From Mycobacterium avium subsp. avium (GTDB lineage: Bacteria > Actinomycetota > Actinomycetes > Mycobacteriales > Mycobacteriaceae): a DNA stretch of 64,000 nt. The notes beneath the pieces were generated by a model, which had not been told where the DNA came from, did not search any database, and was given only the letters and a program-made list of their open reading frames with translations. The translations under genes and the position numbers were made by a program. The stretch is from the NCBI RefSeq assembly GCF_009741445.1, contig NZ_CP046507.1, positions 372,001 to 436,000 of the forward strand. The letters run 5' to 3'. Below are positions 14,518-21,389 of the stretch, piece by piece (the first letter of the stretch is position 1; every line of letters begins with the position of its first letter).

Positions 14518-16905
14518 GTGGCGGTCGTCGATGACTTGACGTCGGGCATGGATTCGTCGTCGCCCAGTGAGGATTTCGGGCGACAGCCACCGCAGGACCT
14601 GGCGGCCGAGCAGGCCGTGCTGGGCGGCATGCTGCTGAGCAAGGACGCCATCGCCGACGTGCTGGAACGGCTGCGGCCCGGCGACTTCTACCGTCCCGCG
14701 CACCAGAACGTCTACGACGCGATCCTGGACCTGTACGGGCGGGGTGAGCCGGCCGACGCCGTGACCGTCGCCGCGGAGCTGGACCGCCGTAATCTGCTGC
14801 GCCGCATCGGCGGTGCGCCGTATCTGCACACGCTGATCTCGACGGTGCCGACCGCGGCGAACGCGGGCTACTACGCGACGATCGTGGCCGAGAAGGCGCT
14901 GTTGCGCCGCCTGGTGGAGGCCGGCACCCGGGTGGTGCAGTACGGCTACGCGGGCGCCGAGGGCGCCGATGTGGCCGAGGTGGTCGATCGCGCACAGGCC
15001 GAGATCTACGAGGTGGCCGAGCGCCGGACGACGGAGGATTTCGTTCCGCTCGAGGATCTGCTGCAGCCGACGATGGACGAGATCGACGCCATCGCCTCCA
15101 ACGGTGGTGTGGCGCGCGGCGTGCCGACCGGTTTCACCGAACTCGACGAGGTGACCAACGGCCTGCACGCCGGTCAGATGATCATCGTGGCGGCCAGGCC
15201 TGGAGTGGGCAAGGCGCTGGCGTTGGATACGCCGCTGCCGACGCCGACCGGGTGGACGACGATGGGCGATGTCGCGGTCGGTGACGAGTTGCTCGGCGAC
15301 GACGGGCGGCCGACGCGGGTGGTAGCGGCGACCGACGTGATGCTGGGACGGCCATGCTACGAGGTCGAGTTTTCTGATGGGACGGTGATCGTCGCCGACG
15401 CTGCGCATCAGTGGCTGACCGAAACACGCGTATCCCGAAAGTCAGCGCAGGCAGCGGCCGTTGGCTACAACCGGTACAAGAATCAGCGCACCTTTGCGGC
15501 GGTGCGAACGACTGCCGAGATCGCCGAAACCCTGCGCTGCCCCGCCCAAGACCGGCGGTTGAACCACAGCGTGGTCAATGCGCGCGCGCTCGAGCTCCCG
15601 GACCGCGAATTCCTGGTGCCCCCTTACACACTCGGCGCCTGGCTCGGGGATGGCACCAGCGCCGCCGCGCAGATCACCGCTGCCGATCCCGAAATCATCA
15701 TGCGGATTGAAGCGGAAGACTCAGGCGCTGGCGTGGGGACGTTGCAGGCGCGGCTGCGCACCATCGGCGTGCTCGGCAACAAGCACATTCCGACGGAATA
15801 CCTGCGGGGGTCCGAGGCGCAGCGGCGTGCCTTGCTCGCCGGCTTGCTCGACACCGACGGAACCGTGACGGTCGGCGGTGCCGTCCAATTTTCGGTTACC
15901 AACCAACGGCTGGCGCGTGATGTCAACGAGCTTATTGTCAGCCTCGGCTATCGCTGCCAGACCTCGACCAAACGTGTCCAGGGCCGCTCCGAAACGTCGA
16001 GCATCGCCTACACCCTGACCTTTTCCACCGCAGACAAAGTGTTCGCGTTGGAGCGAAAGGCCATCGCGCACAAGGAGCGCCGGGCCGTAACAGGCACCTC
16101 ACGCGGTGGGTCGCGCTTCATCGTGGACGTCCGCCCGATCGAGCCGGTGGCCGTGCGCTGCGTCGAGGTGGACAACGACAGCCACATGTATCTGGCGAGC
16201 AGGGCGATGGTGCCCACACACAACTCCACCCTCGGTCTCGACTTTTTGCGGTCGTGTTCGATCAAGCACCGGATGGCCAGCGTCATCTTCTCGCTGGAGA
16301 TGAGCAAGTCCGAGATCGTGATGCGGCTGTTGTCGGCGGAGGCGAAAATCAAACTCTCCGATATGCGTTCGGGTCGCATGAGCGACGAGGACTGGACCCG
16401 GTTGGCGCGGCGGATGAGCGAAATCAGCGAGGCGCCACTGTATATCGACGATTCGCCGAACTTGACGATGATGGAGATCCGCGCCAAGGCGCGCCGGCTG
16501 CGGCAGAAAGCCGATCTGCGGCTGGTGGTGGTCGATTACCTGCAGCTGATGTCGTCGGGAAAGAAGGTCGAGTCCCGGCAGCTCGAGGTCTCCGAATTCT
16601 CCCGTCAGCTCAAGCTTTTGGCCAAGGAACTCGAGGTTCCCGTCGTGGCGATCAGCCAGCTGAACCGCGGTCCCGAGCAACGCACCGACAAGAAGCCGAT
16701 GCTGTCCGACCTTCGCGAGTCGGGATCGCTGGAGCAGGATGCGGACATGGTGATCCTGCTGAATCGGCCCGACGCGTTCGAGCGGGACGATCCGCGTGGG
16801 GGAGAGGCGGATTTCATTCTGGCCAAACACCGTAACGGTCCGACCAAGACGGTGACCGTCGCGCATCAGCTGCATCTATCACGCTTCGCCAACATGGCGC
16901 GCTGA
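14518..16905 (+). CDS. dnaB: Replicative DNA helicase DnaB (intein-containing precursor)
   Basis: A 795-residue precursor; removing the 337-residue intein at 15214-16224 leaves a 458-residue helicase. GTG 14518 (VAVVDDL) is preceded by a strong ribosome-binding site (ggggaggaggg) and matches the M. tuberculosis DnaB start. Order: N-terminal primase-interaction domain (PPQDLAAEQAVLGGMLLSKD), linker, then a RecA-type ATPase domain. The Walker A AARPGVGKST is split by the intein between Lys and Ser. Walker B (LRLVVVDYLQLM) and the arginine-finger region KHRNGPTKT are intact. Note that the site used by the known M. tuberculosis DnaB intein, after LRESG, is empty here (LRESGSLEQDAD). It unwinds DNA at the replication fork as a hexamer. 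Confidence 0.96.
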   Translation: MAVVDDLTSGMDSSSPSEDFGRQPPQDLAAEQAVLGGMLLSKDAIADVLERLRPGDFYRPAHQNVYDAILDLYGRGEPADAVTVAAELDRRNLLRRIGGAPYLHTLISTVPTAANAGYYATIVAEKALLRRLVEAGTRVVQYGYAGAEGADVAEVVDRAQAEIYEVAERRTTEDFVPLEDLLQPTMDEIDAIASNGGVARGVPTGFTELDEVTNGLHAGQMIIVAARPGVGKALALDTPLPTPTGWTTMGDVAVGDELLGDDGRPTRVVAATDVMLGRPCYEVEFSDGTVIVADAAHQWLTETRVSRKSAQAAAVGYNRYKNQRTFAAVRTTAEIAETLRCPAQDRRLNHSVVNARALELPDREFLVPPYTLGAWLGDGTSAAAQITAADPEIIMRIEAEDSGAGVGTLQARLRTIGVLGNKHIPTEYLRGSEAQRRALLAGLLDTDGTVTVGGAVQFSVTNQRLARDVNELIVSLGYRCQTSTKRVQGRSETSSIAYTLTFSTADKVFALERKAIAHKERRAVTGTSRGGSRFIVDVRPIEPVAVRCVEVDNDSHMYLASRAMVPTHNSTLGLDFLRSCSIKHRMASVIFSLEMSKSEIVMRLLSAEAKIKLSDMRSGRMSDEDWTRLARRMSEISEAPLYIDDSPNLTMMEIRAKARRLRQKADLRLVVVDYLQLMSSGKKVESRQLEVSEFSRQLKLLAKELEVPVVAISQLNRGPEQRTDKKPMLSDLRESGSLEQDADMVILLNRPDAFERDDPRGGEADFILAKHRNGPTKTVTVAHQLHLSRFANMAR
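15214..16224 (+). other. DnaB intein at the P-loop, class 3-like, with LAGLIDADG endonuclease
   Basis: A 337-residue in-frame insertion between Lys and Ser of the Walker A motif. It starts with Ala-Leu-Ala rather than Cys, and ends with VPTHN before Ser+1. A block-B-like AAHQWLTET supplies His and Trp, block F has Cys in VRCVEVDNDSH, and block G has Thr in PTHN. This is the Trp-Cys-Thr set of class 3 inteins, which use the block F Cys instead of residue 1. Two endonuclease motifs, LGAWLGDGTS and LLAGLLDTDGTV, keep their acidic residues, so homing activity may persist. Its base composition is slightly less GC-rich than the helicase. Function is known for the M. smegmatis homologue at this site; here it is inferred. 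Confidence 0.9.
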
Positions 16906-16954
16906 GTGTAGATTCTCATTTCCGATGTCCAAATCTCATATGAAATGTCCACCC

Positions 16955-16972
16955 GATGTCCAATTGGACATC
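16955..16972. repeat. 18-base perfect palindrome with flanking GATGTCCA repeats
   Basis: GATGTCCAATTGGACATC reads the same on both strands. Two further copies of its half-site lie just before it: GATGTCCA at 16924-16931 and AATGTCCA at 16944-16951. The group lies 20-70 bases after the dnaB stop, at the point where synteny with M. tuberculosis ends. It may be an operator, a protein-binding site or a terminal remnant of an insertion. Confidence 0.5.
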
Positions 16973-17045
16973 CTGAATGAGACGACCCCAGAGCTGCTGC
17001 TGCCGCAGCAGCCGCGCCAATTGTGTGACAACACGTCTGGCGGCC

Positions 17046-17933
17046 TTATCTATCTTGTGCGGGATGTGGCATCACGGCCTTCCGCCACGCCCAGGGCGCC
17101 AGATTCCGAAAGGGGTCGGTTGCGCGAATCGCAAGCAGAGCGGCAAGATTGGATTCTAGATCCGTCTTCGCGGTCTCTCTGACTTTTGTCAGCCACTCGT
17201 CGTGAGGGGTGCCCTTCGGCCTTGTCGTGTCGATGGGACGCGAGAAGCGCGCATAAAGGCGTTGAGGGCGGGGCAGCAGCGTCGGGCCTATACCGCGTGA
17301 CAGGGGCAGCAGCAGATCGGCGTCACTGCCCAGCCATCTGCTGACTTTCTTGTTGAGCTGCGCCCACGTGCCATCGCTGGTGGTGAGAATCTTGTACATG
17401 TCGTCGCCACCGACAACGGCAGCCGTGACGATCGGGTAGTTGTGCTCGATGGCGAGGCGTGCGAACCCTGCCCGGTCACCCCACTGCAGTGTGTTGAGTT
17501 GGTCTTTTCCCTTACCGATTTCTCGTGCACCACCGGGAAATACCAGGATGGGCTCGTTAGCGCGCATGAGTTCGGCGGTGCCTTCGCGGGTGCCGACGAT
17601 GCCTCCACCGGCGGCCAGCACATCGGCCGCCAAGCCTGCGAACCGGCCGAACCGACGATCCATCAACGCACGTACTCGCCGGCCCAGGTGCCGCTGAACC
17701 TCATAAAGCAGCAGCAGGATTTCACTCGATGGTGTATAGCTGTGATTGGCCACCAACAGGAATCTGCCGTCTGAAGGCAGGTTCTCCAACCCGTCAACAT
17801 AGGGCTTGTAGACGGGGCGTACCCGATCCCATTGGTGTGCCAATCCGAAGAGGGCACGTTCGATCGCGGCTTGTCGGCGCGCGCGCTGGTCATCAGCCGT
17901 TGCCGAGAGTAGTTGTCTTGCTGGTGAATTCAT
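17046..17933 (-). CDS. PlsC-like lysophospholipid/diacylglycerol acyltransferase family protein
   Basis: A 295-residue acyltransferase-like protein. FLLVANHSYTPSSEILLL resembles the catalytic block of the family, although the usual HX4D aspartate is not present (Ser/Ser/Glu follow the His). The second block EPILVFPGGAREIGKGK fits the FPEGxR-type substrate-binding motif. It would esterify a lysolipid or acylglycerol at the membrane. It lies downstream of a methyltransferase gene on the same strand (85-base gap), probably in one operon controlled from the 18829-18910 region. The substrate is unknown. The gap between dnaB and this gene contains the palindrome at 16955. Confidence 0.8.
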   Translation of the reverse strand: MNSPARQLLSATADDQRARRQAAIERALFGLAHQWDRVRPVYKPYVDGLENLPSDGRFLLVANHSYTPSSEILLLLYEVQRHLGRRVRALMDRRFGRFAGLAADVLAAGGGIVGTREGTAELMRANEPILVFPGGAREIGKGKDQLNTLQWGDRAGFARLAIEHNYPIVTAAVVGGDDMYKILTTSDGTWAQLNKKVSRWLGSDADLLLPLSRGIGPTLLPRPQRLYARFSRPIDTTRPKGTPHDEWLTKVRETAKTDLESNLAALLAIRATDPFRNLAPWAWRKAVMPHPAQDR

Positions 17934-18018
17934 CTCTTCGTCCCTAAATACGGGGGCTTATCGTTGCGTCCTTTGTGAAAACCGTTGGTGGAGAGGGCGA
18001 TCGAGGCGTCTGTCCACA

Positions 18019-18828
18019 TCAGCTGGCCCGCGGTCGAGTGAACACTATGCCGACGTGTCCCGGTCGCAGCCGACAAGCGGACAACGGCAGGAATTCGACG
18101 CCCATGCGCGGATCGGCGGCTTTGCCGAGGGCGATGAACGCCGAGCGGCTGTAGGCGCGCAGCGCGCTGATGTACGCGTCGTGCATGACGTGTTTCAACG
18201 ACGGCCGCACCAGCGCGAGTGCGGCCGCGAACGGCGCCAAGATCAGCGGTGTGAGCAAGAGCTGCACCGACCGCGGCCGGGGCAGGTCGATCACCAGGAA
18301 GCGCTTGCCGACGCGGGTGGCTTCGGCGATCGCGCGCACCGCAGTCGCTGGCGGCAAATGGTGGAATGCCTGAGCGAATACCACCAAGTCGTAGCTGTCG
18401 TCGGGCGCGTCGATGGCGGTGGCGTCGACGACCTGGGTTCGCGCCCGGGGATCAGCACCCAGGGGACCGGCAGCAATGTTGGCGACCGAGGTCGGGTCCA
18501 GGTCGCTGACGGTGACCGTCGCGGTGGGATGGGACGTGAGGATCTCGGCGGAGAGCTTGCCGTGCCCGGCGCCCAGCTCCAGAATGCGCGGGTTGGCGAT
18601 GTCGGCAACGATGTCCAGGGCCGTGCGGGCATTCCTTTCGTGATACCCCGCACGGGTGCCCATCCGATCCAGCGCTGCGACCACGGTCTGCTTGACCTCG
18701 TCGGGGATGTCGTAACGGTCGGTGTACTCCAACTTCTCGGTCTGCAACCGCCGATCGAGCCAGGAAGCATCCGGACCACCCCTGGGCATCGACGCGATCG
18801 CCGGATCCACTGTTAGTGCCTCGCTCAT
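18019..18828 (-). CDS. Class I SAM-dependent methyltransferase
   Basis: A 269-residue methyltransferase. Motif I is ILELGAGHGKLSAEI, with the acidic ribose ligand in VTVSDLDP and motif IV in DLVVFAQAFHHLPP. A hydrophobic segment in the C-terminal half (LLLTPLILAPFAAALAL) suggests membrane association or a lipid substrate. It is divergent from a TetR gene and shares an 82-base intergenic region with a perfect palindrome. The acyltransferase gene follows. The two enzymes may modify the same lipid; that is inference from order. Confidence 0.87.
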   Translation of the reverse strand: MSEALTVDPAIASMPRGGPDASWLDRRLQTEKLEYTDRYDIPDEVKQTVVAALDRMGTRAGYHERNARTALDIVADIANPRILELGAGHGKLSAEILTSHPTATVTVSDLDPTSVANIAAGPLGADPRARTQVVDATAIDAPDDSYDLVVFAQAFHHLPPATAVRAIAEATRVGKRFLVIDLPRPRSVQLLLTPLILAPFAAALALVRPSLKHVMHDAYISALRAYSRSAFIALGKAADPRMGVEFLPLSACRLRPGHVGIVFTRPRAS

Positions 18829-18880
18829 CGCACCCTCTCCATATTTAGCCGAGGTAAGCTGACAGCCACGACAGTAGCAG

Positions 18881-18894
18881 ACGAACTAGTTCGT
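18881..18894. promoter_or_regulatory. Perfect palindrome between the methyltransferase and TetR genes
   Basis: ACGAACTAGTTCGT is a 14-base perfect palindrome, 52 bases from the methyltransferase start and 16 bases before the TetR start. Position and symmetry fit an operator through which the TetR protein represses both divergent promoters. Confidence 0.65.
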
Positions 18895-18910
18895 TTGGTA
18901 CGTTGTTTAT

Positions 18911-19480
18911 GTGAGAACCGCCACCGAGCTGCGCGGCGAGATCTTGCAGGCTGCCGGGGCAGAGTTCGCCCAGTACGGATTGGCCGGCGCGCGCATCGAC
19001 CGCATTGCGCGCGTCGCCCAGGCCAGCAAGGAACGCCTCTACGCCCACTTCCGCGACAAGGAAACTCTGTTCCGCGAGGTGGTGGCCGCCGGCAACCGCG
19101 AGTTCTTCAGCGCGGTCACGTTGCGCCCCGACGCTGTTCCCGACTTCGTCGGCGGCATCTATGATCTGGCGCGCGAGCACCCGGAACACCACCGCATGAT
19201 CAGCTGGGCCCAGCTGGAGGGCATCGCACTCGACGAACCCCACGCCGAGGGCCAACCTGCCTTCGCTCAGCATGTCGCGGCCATCGAAGCCGCCCAGGCC
19301 GACGGCCACGTCGACGGCGCCTGGCAGCCCGACGACCTGCTGATTGTGCTCTTCGGCATCGCACTGGCATGGGCCAACTCACCGCACCCCGACGCCGCGA
19401 CCAATGACCCCGACGCCAATGCGCGCCGCCGCGCCGCCGCCGTCGAAGCTGCGCGCCGTATCATCGCCCCATCGAAGTAG
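18911..19480 (+). CDS. TetR family transcriptional regulator
   Basis: A 189-residue TetR regulator beginning at GTG 18911. The DNA-binding domain covers about residues 5-55 (EILQAAGAEFAQYGLAGARI, then IARVAQASKERLYAHFRDKE). The C-terminal ligand domain has PEHHRMISWAQLEG. It is divergent from the methyltransferase gene, and the palindrome ACGAACTAGTTCGT lies between the two starts, so autoregulation and control of the methyltransferase-acyltransferase unit are likely. The inducer is unknown. Confidence 0.9.
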   Translation: MRTATELRGEILQAAGAEFAQYGLAGARIDRIARVAQASKERLYAHFRDKETLFREVVAAGNREFFSAVTLRPDAVPDFVGGIYDLAREHPEHHRMISWAQLEGIALDEPHAEGQPAFAQHVAAIEAAQADGHVDGAWQPDDLLIVLFGIALAWANSPHPDAATNDPDANARRRAAAVEAARRIIAPSK

Positions 19481-19837
19481 CCGGTTGTGGCGTCTGGAAC
19501 CCATTGCCACCCAGCGCTTCTCGGCTTCAGCTCGCAGGCAGAGAACACGACTCAATCGGGGCCGCGGCGTCGACGCGCGACGGCCAGCAGTGTAGTACAC
19601 GATCGCGCACCTTGTCGGACGACCAAGCGCGATCTGAATTGGGCTGGCGCGCAACATTTTAGAGAATCTTCAGTACTTAGTCGCAGATAAGTCCTGAAAC
19701 CGGCGCCACTGTGACGCTCGAGTATGGGCCGCCGAGAACAGGCGTCACGCTTAGCCGTCATCGACAGGCAGTGGGTCGCCGGTAATGCGGCGGATAGTCC
19801 TTGTTGCGCAACGTCTTTGCTGCCCTCGCAGAGCCAC

Positions 19838-19996
19838 TCAGATCGACGTCAACGTGTTTCGCCGCGGATTGCGCGGCGCATACCGCACCTCGACGGGCTT
19901 GCCGTCATAGAAAATCCAATTGGTCGCCCGAGTCGAGCTCAACTTACCGGTAAACGGTCGGCCCTGCTCATTTCTCGTGTCGTCCGTACCTGTCAA
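19838..19996 (-). CDS. Possible 52-residue protein or gene fragment
   Basis: From a TTG at 19996 the frame reads TGTDDTRNEQGRPFTG, then ATNWIFYDGKPVEVRYAPR, and ends at TGA 19838. The amino-acid composition is protein-like and unlike the arginine-rich shadow frames around it. An in-frame TAG lies only 10 codons upstream of the TTG, so this is either a very small gene or the 3' remnant of a larger one. I do not recognise the family. Confidence 0.35.
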   Translation of the reverse strand: MTGTDDTRNEQGRPFTGKLSSTRATNWIFYDGKPVEVRYAPRNPRRNTLTSI

Positions 19997-20197
19997 CTGG
20001 GGCGAGCGGCTTCTGTCGCGATTGCTCTACAGGCAGGGCTCGGCTGAACCTGCCGCTGGTCGTGATCGGACTCGATCCACCTTATCGAGGTCACCGGTGA
20101 CGAAAGCCTCGCCCGACCGGCTGCGTGTCCCGGGCCCGGTTGGCGCGCCTAGATTTCAGGTGAAATGGCGGCGCCATTCACGTCATCGAATTTCGAT

Positions 20198-20410
20198 TCA
20201 TCGCCCCGCTTTGGCGGGCTCGTGATGCGCCTTCTTTTTCGCATGGGAGGAGCAGCAATGCCCGAGATCGCAATGGAATCGGTCACTGCACTCATGCGAA
20301 CAAAAAATCGACGCGGCCGGGAGCCAATCCGGATCGGACAGGTCACGCCCTCGGTCATTCGGATCGAACGCGTGGCCGCAATGTGCGCAGGTCCTGACCT
20401 TGGTAGCCAT
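20198..20410 (-). CDS. Small Cys/His-rich protein
   Basis: A 70-residue protein starting MATKVRTCAHCGHAFDPND and containing IFCSHECSDRFHCDLGHCC. The CxxC and CxxxC-type pairs plus several His residues suggest a zinc finger or other metal-binding fold. It ends in a lysine-rich tail. It stands alone in the poorly coding region between TetR and mmpS. Nothing is known to me about its role. Its composition is clearly non-random, which is why I list it. Confidence 0.55.
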   Translation of the reverse strand: MATKVRTCAHCGHAFDPNDRGRDLSDPDWLPAASIFCSHECSDRFHCDLGHCCSSHAKKKAHHEPAKAGR

Positions 20411-20966
20411 ATCGCTCAGGGTACGCGCGACACCGCCAAATCGGCGCTATTTTTCGGCGCGACGGCGGCAATCGACGTCGCCAAAAATTAACGGTATCGA
20501 ATTTAAATGGTGCCGCTACGCCAGCGAATTGCTTTGCAAAACTAACTCACTTATGGACGGTGCGTCGGTATCGCTGCAGCCCGGTACCCGGAGCGCGGTT
20601 GGTGCTCAGTGAAGCCCGGCTTGCGGTTGATCTCAACAGCGAAAATCCGTGTAGCACAACGCATCTATGTCTGCAACTCCAACGGACGCCTGCCCACTGA
20701 ATTAGCGCTGCACCGGCGTCACTGCCTACGATGTTGAGCCGTCGCTGTGTGCCGGCAGCACGCGACCGGTCCGTCCTGGCGTCACCGCCACCTCTAGCAA
20801 ACTGGTCGCTGCAGTGCGACAAGGGGTGCGGGCGGGCGATCGGCGGCAACTTGGTAGCGCGCCGCAGGAATTAACGCGGCAGTAATCGCGTTGCGCTTGC
20901 GGTGGCGCACACGATTACATGCCTTGATGTCGGCCTGTCGAGCTTTGGTAATCGGGAGGGGCGGTC

Positions 20967-21389
20967 GTGACGTTTCTCAAGCGGGGATGGGTTCTGTTGG
21001 TGGTAATCGTGGCGTTGATCGTCGGTGGGGTTGCGGTGGTCCGACTCAACGGCGTGTTCCCCGGGCCGGGTCTGCCCAAGCCCGATCCGCGGGATGCGAC
21101 CCCGCCGTATGCCTCCAAGACGGCCATCTACGAAATCCTGGGACCGCCCGGGACGACGGGCGTCGTCAACTGGATGGACGCGGAGTCACTGCCGCAGCGG
21201 GCCAGTTTCACCACGTTGCCGTGGTCGAAGACGATCGTGGCGGAGATGCCCGGCATCTTCGCCTATGTCGTGGCCCAGGGCGATGGCCCGTTCATCGGCT
21301 GCCGGATCACCGTTGACGGCAGGCTGGTCGATCAGCAGGAGTCCCACAACAGGGACGCGCAGGTTTCCTGCTTGGACAAGTCCGCGTGA
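20967..21389 (+). CDS. MmpS family membrane-anchored accessory protein
   Basis: A 140-residue MmpS protein from GTG 20967. One N-terminal membrane helix (GWVLLVVIVALIVGGVAVVR) is followed by a periplasmic beta-rich domain with YEILGPPGTTGVVNWMD and a C-terminal CRITVDG. MmpS proteins assist MmpL transporters in siderophore, lipid or drug export. The stop overlaps the mmpL GTG by four bases (GTGA at 21386), so the two are coupled. Confidence 0.93.
   Translation: MTFLKRGWVLLVVIVALIVGGVAVVRLNGVFPGPGLPKPDPRDATPPYASKTAIYEILGPPGTTGVVNWMDAESLPQRASFTTLPWSKTIVAEMPGIFAYVVAQGDGPFIGCRITVDGRLVDQQESHNRDAQVSCLDKSA

Larger units (their letters stand above)
19481..20966. other. Poorly coding 1.5-kb region upstream of mmpS
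   Basis: GC content and codon bias fall here compared with both sides. Every frame on both strands is interrupted at short intervals. The only plausible coding stretches are the two small minus-strand frames listed separately (19838-19996 and 20198-20410). No transposase motif, tRNA or terminal inverted repeat was recognised. The last 550 bases (20411-20966) hold no supported gene and probably include the mmpS promoter. Confidence 0.6.

Noticed and set aside
16925..17182. An 85-codon plus-strand frame after dnaB
   Set aside because: It runs through the palindrome and then antisense into the acyltransferase gene; no protein-like features beyond the first 40 codons.
19481..20966. An insertion sequence or tRNA-linked island end
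   Set aside because: No transposase motif, terminal inverted repeats, target duplication or tRNA could be recognised.
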